Below are positions 1-7,694 of a stretch of DNA of 34,468 bases, one piece after another (position 1 is the first letter of the stretch; the number at the start of each line of letters is the position of its first letter). The notes below the pieces were generated by a model that saw nothing but the letters and a program-made list of their open reading frames with translations, was not told the DNA's origin and searched no databases. The DNA comes from Planctomycetota bacterium (GTDB lineage: Bacteria > Planctomycetota > MHYJ01 > JACQXL01 > JACRIJ01): NCBI GenBank assembly GCA_016220095.1, contig JACRIJ010000121.1:1-34468 (forward strand). The letters run 5' to 3'. A program made the translations under genes and the position numbers.

Positions 1-862
1 CGGCGATGATTGAGGAATTGCCGTGCGCGATATTGGCGAACGGGCCTGCGTGTACGAAGCAGGGATTGCCTTCCAGCGTCTGGAGCAGGTTGGGTTTGAT
101 AGCGTCCCTGAGGAGCACGGTCATGGCGCCGGCGCATTTGAGGTCTTCGGCTGTTATGGCCTTGCCTTCTTTATTGGTGCCGATTATGACCCTTCCGAGG
201 CGCTGTCTTAGGTCTTTCAGGCTTGTGGTAAGCGCGAGGATGGCCATTACTTCGGACGCGACTGAGATGTCAAATCCGGTTTCGCGCACCCTGCCTTCGC
301 CTTTGAGGCCGGTGACGATATTCCTGAGCGCGCGGTCGCTTACGTCAACTACCCTTGTCCATGTGATGGAATCAGGGTCAATATTGAGCGCGTTGCCGTG
401 GAACAGGTGGTTGTCAATGAACGCGGCGAGCAGGTTATGGGCGAGGCTGACCGCGTGGACATCGCCGGTGAGGTGGAGGTTGAAGTCTTCCATGGGAACG
501 ACCTGCGAATAACCGCCGCCCGCGGCGCCGCCTTTGATGCCGAATACAGGCCCGAGTGACGGCTGTCTTATGGCTATGATTGCTTTTTTGCCGATTTTGT
601 TGAGGGCCATGCCGAGGCCGATAGTGGTGACTGTTTTGCCTTCGCCAAGCGGCGTGGGCGTGATGGCCGTAACGTCAATGTATTTGCCCTGGGGTTTGTT
701 CTTCAGCTTGTTAAGAACTTCAAGCTTTACTTTTGCCTTGTAAGGGCCGTAAAATTCCAGGTCGTCTTCAGTCAGGCCTATTGACTTTGCTACTTCCGCG
801 ATGGGTTTCAGTTTTGCCTTTTGCGCGATTTCAATGTCGCTCGGGACTGGTTTCTTAGCCAT
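1..862 (-). CDS. fhs: Formate--tetrahydrofolate ligase, 5' part (C-terminus outside window)
   Basis: This enzyme ligates formate to tetrahydrofolate using ATP, giving 10-formyl-THF, the second step of the methyl branch of the Wood-Ljungdahl pathway and an entry to folate one-carbon pools. About 287 codons are visible on the minus strand from ATG at 860-862; the family is usually about 555 residues, so the rest lies beyond base 1. The reading gives [17 protein letters not shown] near the N-terminus, the ATP-binding segment [16 protein letters not shown], and the family signature [20 protein letters not shown] followed by [11 protein letters not shown]. An AGGAGG ribosome site at 871-876 lies 8 bases upstream of the ATG, which fixes the start. 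A consensus promoter lies at 949-976. Formate dehydrogenase is encoded at 12.4 kb, consistent with CO2/formate interconversion feeding this step. The identification is very secure; only the end is missing. Confidence 0.95.
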   Translation of the reverse strand, partial: MAKKPVPSDIEIAQKAKLKPIAEVAKSIGLTEDDLEFYGPYKAKVKLEVLNKLKNKPQGKYIDVTAITPTPLGEGKTVTTIGLGMALNKIGKKAIIAIRQPSLGPVFGIKGGAAGGGYSQVVPMEDFNLHLTGDVHAVSLAHNLLAAFIDNHLFHGNALNIDPDSITWTRVVDVSDRALRNIVTGLKGEGRVRETGFDISVASEVMAILALTTSLKDLRQRLGRVIIGTNKEGKAITAEDLKCAGAMTVLLRDAIKPNLLQTLEGNPCFVHAGPFANIAHGNSSIIA

Positions 863-948
863 TAAAAAATCCTCCTATATAACGGTTTAAGAATCAAGAA
901 ATTTGCCTGTGGTGCAACTCCTCTTTTACGATCCCATTGAATTTGTAA

Positions 949-976
949 ATTATACAAAAGCAGAAAGAAATGTCAA
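949..976 (-). promoter_or_regulatory. Sigma70-type promoter for fhs
   Basis: On the minus strand a TTGACA -35 box (971-976) and a TATAAT -10 box (949-954) are separated by 16 bases. The expected transcription start near 942 gives a leader of about 80 bases to the fhs ATG. I saw no folate-type riboswitch in this short leader. Confidence 0.75.
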
Positions 977-1071
977 TAAAAATGAAGTGAGAAAATAGAA
1001 AATCAGATGTTGTTCATGTGCCGTATTTAAGTTTCTCAGGGGCCATGTCCTATACGAAAGGAGGAAGCATG

Positions 1072-1150
1072 AAAAATGAAGGACGTCGTCCGCGTTCCGA
1101 GTTCCGGACGCCGAATCCCGGACGCCGGGTCTCGGACCTCGGATCCCGGC
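1072..1150. repeat. GC-rich intergenic repeat, inverted partner of 2978-3059
   Basis: This stretch begins with the word GAAAAATGAAGGACGTCGTC and continues with two direct copies of CCGGACGCCG around GAATC. Its reverse complement recurs with only a few differences at 2978-3059. The two copies flank the GTPase gene in opposite orientation. The rest of the gap 863-1279 holds the fhs promoter and short repeat words (for example CGTTCAA-rich text at 1190-1260) and no gene I can support. Confidence 0.8.
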
Positions 1151-1279
1151 TCTCGGTCAATCCGCTAAATCCGTTGTAAAAAAGTGAATTCGTTTAATCC
1201 GCTGTTCAAAGCCGTTCAAGCGTTGTTCAACGCAGTGTATTCGCGTGCATTCGCGGTAAGAATTCGCAGAAGCCAAGTA

Positions 1280-2593
1280 CTAAGACAATTTGCTTAGAAT
1301 TACATCCTTCAAGTCGGGTTTGCCGATTTCTTCTATTTCATAACCTACGCGGATGACGGGTTTGTTTATTTTCAGCAGGCGTCCGAGGTCAACGGGCGTA
1401 CCCATGAGTACAAGGTCGCAATCGCAATTATTGATTGTTTTTTCAAGGTCTTTCATCTGTGTTTTTCCGTAACCGACGGCCGGGAGCACGTCTTTTGTCA
1501 ACGGGTATTTTTCGTATGATTTTTTAATCGTGCCGACCGCGAATTTTTCGGGCTTGACGATTTCCTTTGCGCCGTATTTCTTCGCCGCGAGAAAAGCCGC
1601 GCCGAAGCCCATTTCGCCGTGCGTTACGGTGGGGCCGTCTTCAACTGCGAGCACTCTTTTGCCTTTTATCGCGTTTGGATTATCCACTATTATGTTGCAT
1701 TTCGCCTGAATGACTTTCGCTTTGGGATTCAGTTTTTTCGCATTTTTGAGAACTATGCCTACGTTTTTACTGTCCGCGCTGTCAACTTTGTTTATCAATA
1801 TCACGTCGGCCATTTTGAAGTTGACACTGCCGGGATAATAATCTGCTTCATGCCCCGGCCTGTGCGGGTCGGCGACCGTGATGTGGAGTATCGGCTTGAA
1901 GAACGGGGTGTCGTTGTTTCCGCCGTCCCATAGTATAATGTCGTTTTCTTTTTCCACCCTGCGCAGGATTTTTTCGTAATCCACGCCCGCGTAAACCGCG
2001 AAACCGTTGTTGATATGCGGTTCGTATTCTTCCATTTCTTCAATGGTGCAATGCTGTTTTTTCATGTCAGCGAGCGACGTGAATTTCTGAACTTCCTGTT
2101 TGACAAGGTCGCCGTAAGGCATGGGATGGCGGACGACGCCTACTCTTTTTTTGAGTTGTTTTACGATTGCCGCGACTTTTCTTGTGACAGGGCTTTTGCC
2201 CGCGCCTGTGCGTACCGCGCAGATGGCGATGACGGGCTTTGACGACGGGAGCATTGTGCGTTCAACTTCCGCGAGCTTGAATTCCGCCCCCGCGGCTTCA
2301 ACGGCCTTCCTGTGGCCGTCTATATATTTATATGATACGTCGCTGTAGGCGAAAACCACTTCCTTGACTGAAAAATCCTTTATCAGTTTTACCAACCTTG
2401 ATTCCGGGAATATGGGAATGCCCTTGGGGTAGAGTTTGCCGGCGAGTTGGGCGGGGTACTTGCGGTCGTCTATGTCGGGTATCTGCGTTGCCGTAAAGGC
2501 AATCACTTTGTATTCCGGTTTGTTTCTGTAACAGGTGTTAAATACGTGAAAATCCTTGCCCGCGGCTCCCATTATGATAACATTTGTGGTCAT
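1280..2593 (-). CDS. P-loop GTPase, cyclic 2,3-diphosphoglycerate synthetase-like family
   Basis: The product is 437 residues. The N-terminal part has a Rossmann-like nucleotide-binding opening (MGAAGKDFH, residues 8-16). A second domain opens with a P-loop, RTGAGKS at residues 128-134, followed by an acidic strand WDGGNNDTPF and a base-recognition-like NKVD motif near residue 270. This two-domain layout and length match proteins annotated as cyclic 2,3-diphosphoglycerate synthetase or simply GTPase. In methanogenic archaea that enzyme makes a cyclic phosphoglycerate; the bacterial role is not established, so I do not assign the reaction. The ATG at 2591-2593 is preceded by TGGAGT as ribosome site. 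It is a single-gene unit with its own promoter at 2670-2698, and inverted copies of a repeat flank it on both sides. Confidence 0.8.
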   Translation of the reverse strand: MTTNVIIMGAAGKDFHVFNTCYRNKPEYKVIAFTATQIPDIDDRKYPAQLAGKLYPKGIPIFPESRLVKLIKDFSVKEVVFAYSDVSYKYIDGHRKAVEAAGAEFKLAEVERTMLPSSKPVIAICAVRTGAGKSPVTRKVAAIVKQLKKRVGVVRHPMPYGDLVKQEVQKFTSLADMKKQHCTIEEMEEYEPHINNGFAVYAGVDYEKILRRVEKENDIILWDGGNNDTPFFKPILHITVADPHRPGHEADYYPGSVNFKMADVILINKVDSADSKNVGIVLKNAKKLNPKAKVIQAKCNIIVDNPNAIKGKRVLAVEDGPTVTHGEMGFGAAFLAAKKYGAKEIVKPEKFAVGTIKKSYEKYPLTKDVLPAVGYGKTQMKDLEKTINNCDCDLVLMGTPVDLGRLLKINKPVIRVGYEIEEIGKPDLKDVILSKLS

Positions 2594-2669
2594 AAAAACT
2601 CCAGTAAAAATATTAAAACAATAAACTTCTTACGCGCGATTAGAACCGTTGGAAAAACCAACTTGCCGC

Positions 2670-2698
2670 ATTATAGCTTCAGAAAAAAAACAAGTCAA
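2670..2698 (-). promoter_or_regulatory. Sigma70-type promoter for the GTPase gene
   Basis: The minus strand carries TTGACT (2693-2698), a 17-base spacer rich in T, and TATAAT (2670-2675). Transcription would start near 2663, about 70 bases before the ATG at 2593. Confidence 0.75.
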
Positions 2699-2801
2699 GG
2701 AATTTTGGCATGGCACAGGGATGATGGAACGGTTTGAAATGACGTTTTTTAACAGCGAATTAACGGATTCGCTTTTTCATAACTGATTTAGCTGATTGAT
2801 G

Positions 2802-2877
2802 ACTAAACAACGAAACGACTGAACGACGTAACAACTTGGACTACGGAACGACTACTACTAACAGGGACTTGACGAGA
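2802..2877. repeat. Modular intergenic repeat (two shared words)
   Basis: Bases 2802-2835 are the reverse complement of 15430-15463 with one mismatch in 34 bases. Bases 2861-2877 (ACAGGGACTTGACGAGA) recur exactly at 30741-30757 and, with one difference, in reverse at 15403-15419. The gap 2594-3093 otherwise holds the GTPase promoter and the repeat at 2978-3059. I see no gene in it. Confidence 0.85.
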
Positions 2878-2977
2878 CTCTAAAGAGACACTTTGCGAGG
2901 ATGATAGTGTGTGAGAATGACAGGTGATAGTACGTCCGTGACTCGTTTTCCGTGGCCCGTGGCCCGTTTAAACGAAA

Positions 2978-3059
2978 TTCGGGATCCGAGGTACGAGAGC
3001 CGGCGTCCGGGATTCGGCGTCCGGAACTCGGGACTCGGACGACGTCCTTCATTTTTCAT
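2978..3059. repeat. GC-rich intergenic repeat, inverted partner of 1072-1150
   Basis: Read on the minus strand this begins ATGAAAAATGAAGGACGTCG and continues through two CCGGACGCCG words, matching 1072-1150 over about 75 bases with few differences. It lies just beyond the stop codon of mqnE. Confidence 0.8.
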
Positions 3060-3093
3060 TTTGCCTTCTTCATTCTTCGTCTGGATAGGGCTC

Positions 3094-4161
3094 TTAATAA
3101 ATTTTCAGTTTGTTATACAGCGTATCCCGTTCAACGGGGGTGCGGTATGCGGATTTGATTAAGGCGATTATTTCATCTTTTGTCAGGGATTCCGGGGTGG
3201 TGGCGCCGGCGGAATGGGTGATTTTTTCTTCTTCCACGGTGCCGTCAAGGTCATCCGCGCCGAAATGCAGTGCTACCTGTGCGAGTTTTATTCCGAGCAT
3301 TATCCAGAAGGATTTGATATGCGGGAAATTATCAAGCATTATTCTTGAAACAGCCATGGTTTTTAAATCGTCCATGCCGGTGGTCCTTGCCGTTTCGGAC
3401 ATCTGGGTATTGGCGGGGTGGAAGGGCAGTGGAATAAAGGCCATGAATCCGTTGGTTTCATCCTGGAGCGCACGGAGTTTAAGGAGGTGTTCCACGCGCT
3501 GTTCAGGTGTTTCCTTGTGTCCGTACAGCATGGTGGCATTGCTGTGCATGCCCATTTTGTGGGCGGTTTCATGTATGCGGAGCCATTCATCGCCGGAAAT
3601 CTTTTTTTCGCATATTGACTGCCTTACCTGCGCGTCGAATATTTCAGCTCCGCCGCCGGGTAGCGAATCAAGGCCGGCTTTTGCGAGTCCGGCAAGCGTT
3701 TTTTCAACGCTCAGGCCGCTTATTTTTGCGAAATGCGCTATTTCAACGGCTGTGAAGGCCTGGATATGCATGCCGGGCACGGTTGCCTTCAGTTCGCGCA
3801 TCATTTCAAGGTAATAATCAAACGGTACGTCAGGATGCAATCCGCCTACAATATGGATTTCCGAGGCGCCTTCTTTTTTAGCGAGGCCGGCCTTCACGAT
3901 GATGTCTTTTATTGGCATGAGATAGGCGTTTTTATCGTCCGGGTCGCAGGAGAACGCGCAGAACTTGCACCTGTTTACGCATATATTCGTATAATTGACA
4001 TGGCGGTTTACGATGAAATAGGTGTAGTTCCGGTTTTTCTTTTCCCGGACGTAGTCGGCCATTTGCCCGAGCGCGGCGAGGTCGTTTGAATCGTATAATT
4101 TCATGCCGTCTTCCAGCGAGAGGCGCACGTTGTTTTTTATTTTATCAAATAGTTTGTTCAT
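3094..4161 (-). CDS. mqnE: Aminofutalosine synthase (radical SAM)
   Basis: MqnE joins S-adenosylmethionine to the product of MqnA to give aminofutalosine in the futalosine route to menaquinone. The protein is 355 residues, within the family's range. The radical SAM cluster motif CVNRCKFC is at residues 61-68, preceded by NRHVNYTNI, and the family segments IVGGLHPDVPFDYY and SLPGGGAEIF are present. It begins 6 bases after the stop of the UbiA-family gene, whose end supplies an AAGGCA ribosome site, so the two are one operon. MqnC is encoded separately at 15.5 kb. MqnE and MqnC are homologous; I assign this one as MqnE from the SCDPDD insertion after the cluster motif and the FIPLPFHPANT segment, whereas the other has CAFHND and FIPWTFQPGNT. 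Confidence 0.93.
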   Translation of the reverse strand: MNKLFDKIKNNVRLSLEDGMKLYDSNDLAALGQMADYVREKKNRNYTYFIVNRHVNYTNICVNRCKFCAFSCDPDDKNAYLMPIKDIIVKAGLAKKEGASEIHIVGGLHPDVPFDYYLEMMRELKATVPGMHIQAFTAVEIAHFAKISGLSVEKTLAGLAKAGLDSLPGGGAEIFDAQVRQSICEKKISGDEWLRIHETAHKMGMHSNATMLYGHKETPEQRVEHLLKLRALQDETNGFMAFIPLPFHPANTQMSETARTTGMDDLKTMAVSRIMLDNFPHIKSFWIMLGIKLAQVALHFGADDLDGTVEEEKITHSAGATTPESLTKDEIIALIKSAYRTPVERDTLYNKLKIY

Positions 4162-4167
4162 ATTTCA

Positions 4168-5028
4168 TTATGCCTTGCCTAAAAAGACATCTGTTATTGC
4201 GGTTGCCATAAGTGTAACGCTTACGATAGCATTTACATTGAAAAAAGCAATATTTATTTTTTCCAAATTGCCGGGGCTTACGATATGATGTTCATATACG
4301 AGCAGTATGCCGGTTATGGCGCATCCTGCCGCATAGGGAATGCCCATGCCGGCGGAAAAAAACAGGCTGATGAAAGCAACGAGCGCCAGCACATGCAAGG
4401 CAATTGATATGTTGAGCGCCGCGGGTATGCCGAAGGTTTTCGGCACGGAATGCAGGGCGTGTTGTCTGTCAAATTCCACGTCCTGGCACGCGTATATGAT
4501 GTCAAAACCCGCGGTCCAGAGCGTGACGCCGGCGGCGAGTATTATGGGAATTATTGCGAAAGAGCCTGTAATGGCTATCCACGTGCCGACCGGCGCTATG
4601 CCGAGCGAAAGCCCGAGGAAAAGATGCGAAAGCATCGTAAAGCGTTTCGTGAACGAATAAAACAGGATTATAAAAAGCGCGAGCGGTGACAGGATGAATG
4701 TAAGTTCGTTGAGTTTGTAAGCGGCGAAGACGAAGATGGCCGCGCAGGACAGCGTAAACAGGGCCGTGAAAGCTACGGATATCCTGCCTGCCGGTATGGC
4801 GCGGTCTTTTGTGCGCGGGTTAATGGCGTCAAGTTTCGCGTCCGCGATGCGGTTGAATGCCATGGCGGCGCTTCTCGCGCTTACCATGGCGACGAGAATC
4901 CATAACAGCTTTTCCGCCGCAGGTATGCCGCGGGCGGCAATAAACGCGCTCATCACGGCAAAAGGCAGTGCGAAAATGCTGTGTTGGAATTTTATCATTT
5001 CAAGGATGGTGGTTATTTTTTTCAGCAT
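4168..5028 (-). CDS. UbiA-family prenyltransferase, probably menaquinone pathway (MqnP/MenA-like)
   Basis: This is a 286-residue integral membrane prenyltransferase. The first aspartate-rich motif is NRIADAKLDAINPRT at residues 59-73 (D63, D67), and the second is CQDVEFDRQHALHSVP near residue 180; both bind the magnesium-diphosphate of the prenyl donor. Several hydrophobic segments follow. It is directly upstream of mqnE in the same operon, so the likely acceptor is the aromatic intermediate of the futalosine pathway rather than 4-hydroxybenzoate of ubiquinone synthesis, although sequence alone cannot distinguish these. The ATG at 5026-5028 has no obvious Shine-Dalgarno site, and the upstream DNA is an AAGATT-type repeat array that runs almost to the start codon. 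I found no convincing promoter. Confidence 0.88.
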   Translation of the reverse strand: MLKKITTILEMIKFQHSIFALPFAVMSAFIAARGIPAAEKLLWILVAMVSARSAAMAFNRIADAKLDAINPRTKDRAIPAGRISVAFTALFTLSCAAIFVFAAYKLNELTFILSPLALFIILFYSFTKRFTMLSHLFLGLSLGIAPVGTWIAITGSFAIIPIILAAGVTLWTAGFDIIYACQDVEFDRQHALHSVPKTFGIPAALNISIALHVLALVAFISLFFSAGMGIPYAAGCAITGILLVYEHHIVSPGNLEKINIAFFNVNAIVSVTLMATAITDVFLGKA

Positions 5029-5040
5029 ATAATATGATTT

Positions 5041-5152
5041 TAAGATTAGAAGATTCTAAGATTCAAAGATTAAAGGATTCTAAGATTAAAAGATTAAAAG
5101 ATTCTAAGATTAAAGGATTCAAAGATTAAAGGATTTCAAGATTAAAAGATTA
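5041..5152. repeat. AAGATT-type low-complexity array
   Basis: Repeated words of the form AAGATT, AAAGATT, AAGGATT and TTCTAAGATT fill about 110 bases directly upstream of the UbiA-family gene. The same words occur in reverse complement at about 10626-10690 and 20607-20667. The unit length varies (about 7-10 bases), so this is neither a strict tandem repeat nor a CRISPR array. Confidence 0.8.
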
Positions 5153-5235
5153 CGTTGAACCGTTTTGAATCTGTGGTTTCGTTTTGCAGTATGTCCCTCG
5201 CTGTCCGCTGCTCGCTGCCGCGTGAAACTTCAGAT

Positions 5236-5598
5236 TCAGGATTTTTTCCGTTTTTTCACATAGGTTGTTATATGGAATTCCTCCTGGGATTCAGGCTTGT
5301 TTTTCTGTGCGGGCTGTTCTATATGCGTAGTAGCGGCGTGTTCATGAGTCCACGGGTCGGGCAATTTTCGTGTTGGAGGCTGGGGTTCGGGTGTTTGGGA
5401 TAGCGGCGCCGGGTACTGCAGTATGATTTTTTTTGAAACCCTTGTGGTTGTGCCTTTGGGTGAGGACAGTTCATCGGAAGAAATCAGGAATGTTGTCGAG
5501 CAGGAAGGGCACATGCCGGTTTTTCCCTTAGCGCGTTCAGGGAATTTCAATTCCTTGCCGCATTTAGGGCATTTTAGCGCGATGCGTTGAGTCTGCAT
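5236..5598 (-). CDS. Small zinc-ribbon protein of unknown function
   Basis: The 120-residue product opens with a zinc ribbon: CPKC at residues 10-13 and CPSC at 30-33, with the FPERAKGKTGM text between them. This is the MJ0042-like type of ribbon often found at the N-terminus of bacterial proteins of unknown role. The remainder is polar, rich in proline, glutamine, threonine and lysine, with no membrane segment, and ends in a basic KKRKKS tail. Start ATG 5596-5598 is preceded by GGAG at about 9 bases. It lies immediately downstream of rnpB on the same strand, so it may be transcribed by readthrough from the RNase P RNA gene. I do not assign a function. Confidence 0.7.
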   Translation of the reverse strand: MQTQRIALKCPKCGKELKFPERAKGKTGMCPSCSTTFLISSDELSSPKGTTTRVSKKIILQYPAPLSQTPEPQPPTRKLPDPWTHEHAATTHIEQPAQKNKPESQEEFHITTYVKKRKKS

Positions 5599-5616
5599 AA
5601 AATATATCTCCGAAAA

Positions 5617-6095
5617 TCAGCAAAGGGTACTTTGGAAAAGTTAATAAGCCGGATTTTGTTTTAAAACAGCCATTAATCTTGTCCCGGTATCGCTATCGGG
5701 CTCCAACGGCCTACCCGAAGGTCTGCCCTGTTGCAATGCATGCATTGCCGCGGGGCCTGTCAGCGCCGTTGCCGGCGCAGGCAGTACGGCGCAGGCGGCG
5801 CCGTTCCGATTTCCTTGCGGAAACGGAATGCCTTCCTATTTGGCCTTTCTCCGGATGGGGTTTGCAATGCTTCCGGCATTACTGCCGGAACGGTGAGCTC
5901 TTACCTCGCCTTTTCACCCTTACCCCGATGTGCGCATCGGGGCGGTATATTTTCTGTTGCACTTTCCATGCCTGCCTCAGGCCGGCTGTTCCCGTTAGGA
6001 ACCATCCTGCCTTGCGGAGTCCGGACTTTCCTCTCCCTTGCGGTTATTACGCCATGGGGGAGCGGCTGTACCATCTCCTCATGTACCTTTGCTGA
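5617..6095 (-). ncRNA. rnpB: RNase P RNA, bacterial class A
   Basis: This is the catalytic RNA of RNase P, which matures the 5' ends of tRNAs. On the minus strand the conserved 5' core GAGAGGAAAGTCCGGACTCC is present, followed by the segments GGAAAGTGCAACAGAAA, GGTGAAAAGGCGAGGTAAGA with GCTCACC, and GCAAACCCCATCCGGAG. The 3' core ACAAAATCCGGCTTATTAA is seen near 5641-5660. These are the universal P4-region and J-region sequences. The core runs about 5632-6080. Flanking it, TCAGCAAAGGTAC on the 5' side (6083-6095) can pair with GTACCCTTTGCTGA on the 3' side (5617-5630), extending the terminal helix. Exact ends are uncertain by 10-20 bases. Confidence 0.95.
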
Positions 6096-6266
6096 CTTAA
6101 TAAACGAAGCTGATTAGAGTCTGAGTTCTTAACTTACGCATAAAAAACATAGAAATTTAAGAATTTAGATTTAAGAATTAAGATTTTTATTGAATGCGCC
6201 GGCGAAATCTAAAATCTTATATTTTAAATTGTTTTTTTTGATTGCGGCTTTAACGCTTAATGATAT

Positions 6267-6294
6267 AGTATACATTTAACCTGAGAAAAGTCAA
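6267..6294 (-). promoter_or_regulatory. Possible promoter for rnpB
   Basis: The minus strand has TTGACT (6289-6294), a 16-base spacer and TATACT (6267-6272), about 165 bases upstream of the rnpB 5' end. The interval 6096-6260 is AT-rich and contains more AATTTAAGAATT-type words. The leader would need processing, so the assignment is tentative. Confidence 0.5.
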
Positions 6295-6321
6295 ATTAGT
6301 GTTTGAGATGCTTATATGTGT

Positions 6322-7686
6322 TTATTCCGCTGTGGTCATTTTTTTCCACCATTCGCGCCACTGTTCCACATCGTAGTTGAAATTCTGTTTTGAAATGTTT
6401 TCAAGCGCATGGACTACGGCGTCTTTGACGAGTTCGGTAGTGGAGGGATTGGCGAGTTTTTCAATCAGGAAATCAATGCTTCTGGAATCCTTTGTTTTAT
6501 CAATGGCCTTTATGGCGGAGATTCTGATGTTTTCAGAAGTTTCAGATTCATAGATTTCCGTGAAGTATCTGGTAAGGGATTTGTCTTCAAATTTTTTCAA
6601 TGCTTTTATTACTTCAATTGTAAGTTTTTCCGATCTTTTTTCCACCAGTTTTTTCAATGAGTCGTAATATTCCGGCGCTTTTAAATCGCCGATGAGTTTA
6701 ACGAGCTCCATCATGAAGGTTTCGGAAGTTGAGAGCGCTATCTGGTCATTTATAACGGAAACTATATCAAGGGGTTCCCTCGTCTTTTCGGCGTATTTGG
6801 CCAGGCTTACGATGGTTTCCCTTGCCTTCGCGGCTATTGTCGTGTCCTGTCCCTGCATGCACTGGAAAAGGGCGTCAATGCATTCGGTGATATGCAGGTC
6901 TTTTATGCCATAGATATAGCGTAATTTTACGGCATTGTTCGTTTCCAGCGAAAAATTAATTTTGAAGGTTTCCCTGACAGCGGCGTTGTTTTTCCATGTT
7001 CCGAGTTTGGTTACCATTATGCCGCGCGTGTCGCTGTACGGATGGTTTAATCTTTTCAGGAAGGTATTTCCTATGGTTTCATTATCAAGTTTAGAAAGGC
7101 CGAAAGCCGCCCAGTAGGAATAGATGTCTTTGTCGGCGTCAAGCAGTTGAATGAGGTATGTTCTGTTTGTTTTTGCGAGGACTGCGAGCTCGTTGGAATT
7201 TTTGTCAATTTCCTGTTTTGCGGCGAGCGCCATCAGAATGGCGTCTATGCGCAGTTGTTCGTTTGTTTTTTCGGACGATAAGGTTGACGGGAAAGGCGGC
7301 AGGGGCGTTGCGGGAGGAGGTTCCGCGGATTCCGCGATTTTCGGTTCCGGGGCAGGGGGCGCAGTAACAGGTTCCTTTACAGGCTGGCCGTCCGGCGGAA
7401 TTTTCTGTTCCGGTTGAGCCGGGACTTCGGGTTTTTGCGGTTCAGGTGCGGGTTCTTCTTTTTTTTCTTCAATTCTGGCGATTTCAAGGATGGATGTTAT
7501 CTGGGAATTTTGCAGTTCTATGCGGCCGTAAGGCGTGTATATGGTGACTGAAGATTCATCTTGTTCAATTTCCTCAGCCATGATAGTTTTGCCGTTTTTA
7601 AGGAAAATTTTATAGAGAGGTTCGGCGGATGCTATGCCCGTAAAAAGGCATAGGGCAAACAGCGCCGAAAGGAATAGCTTTTTCAT
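6322..7686 (-). CDS. Secreted HEAT-repeat protein at the end of the pilin-like operon
   Basis: The product is 454 residues. It has a clear signal peptide (MKKLFLSALFALCLFTG, then IASA with cleavage before EP, about residue 21). Next comes a small beta-rich domain (residues 23-70) with the text KIFLKNGKTIMAEEI and YGRIELQNSQITSI. A proline/glutamate-rich linker spans about 75-135. The rest (about 140-450) is alpha-helical and resembles HEAT-like repeats, such as AIKAIDKTKDSRSIDFLIEK near the end. Such repeats usually serve as protein-binding scaffolds; here it would act outside the cytoplasm. It starts 8 bases after the stop of the PilX-like gene, so it should belong to the riboswitch-controlled transcript. 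Its biochemical role is unknown; a link with pilus assembly is inferred only from position. Confidence 0.75.
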   Translation of the reverse strand: MKKLFLSALFALCLFTGIASAEPLYKIFLKNGKTIMAEEIEQDESSVTIYTPYGRIELQNSQITSILEIARIEEKKEEPAPEPQKPEVPAQPEQKIPPDGQPVKEPVTAPPAPEPKIAESAEPPPATPLPPFPSTLSSEKTNEQLRIDAILMALAAKQEIDKNSNELAVLAKTNRTYLIQLLDADKDIYSYWAAFGLSKLDNETIGNTFLKRLNHPYSDTRGIMVTKLGTWKNNAAVRETFKINFSLETNNAVKLRYIYGIKDLHITECIDALFQCMQGQDTTIAAKARETIVSLAKYAEKTREPLDIVSVINDQIALSTSETFMMELVKLIGDLKAPEYYDSLKKLVEKRSEKLTIEVIKALKKFEDKSLTRYFTEIYESETSENIRISAIKAIDKTKDSRSIDFLIEKLANPSTTELVKDAVVHALENISKQNFNYDVEQWREWWKKMTTAE

Positions 7687-7694
7687 ATCGTATC

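Noticed and set aside
6..512. 168-codon plus-strand open frame at the window start
   Set aside because: It is the antisense shadow of fhs, whose minus-strand reading has the complete family signature.
863..942. Folate riboswitch in the fhs leader
   Set aside because: The leader is about 80 bases and shows none of the conserved pairing blocks I would expect.
3110..3814. 234-codon plus-strand open frame
   Set aside because: It is the antisense shadow of mqnE, which has full family motifs.
5041..5152. AAGATT array as a CRISPR or iteron-type origin
   Set aside because: Unit length and sequence vary, no spacers, no replication gene nearby, and the same words occur in other gaps.
5679..6117. Two overlapping plus-strand open frames
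   Set aside because: They lie entirely opposite the RNase P RNA gene and resemble no protein.
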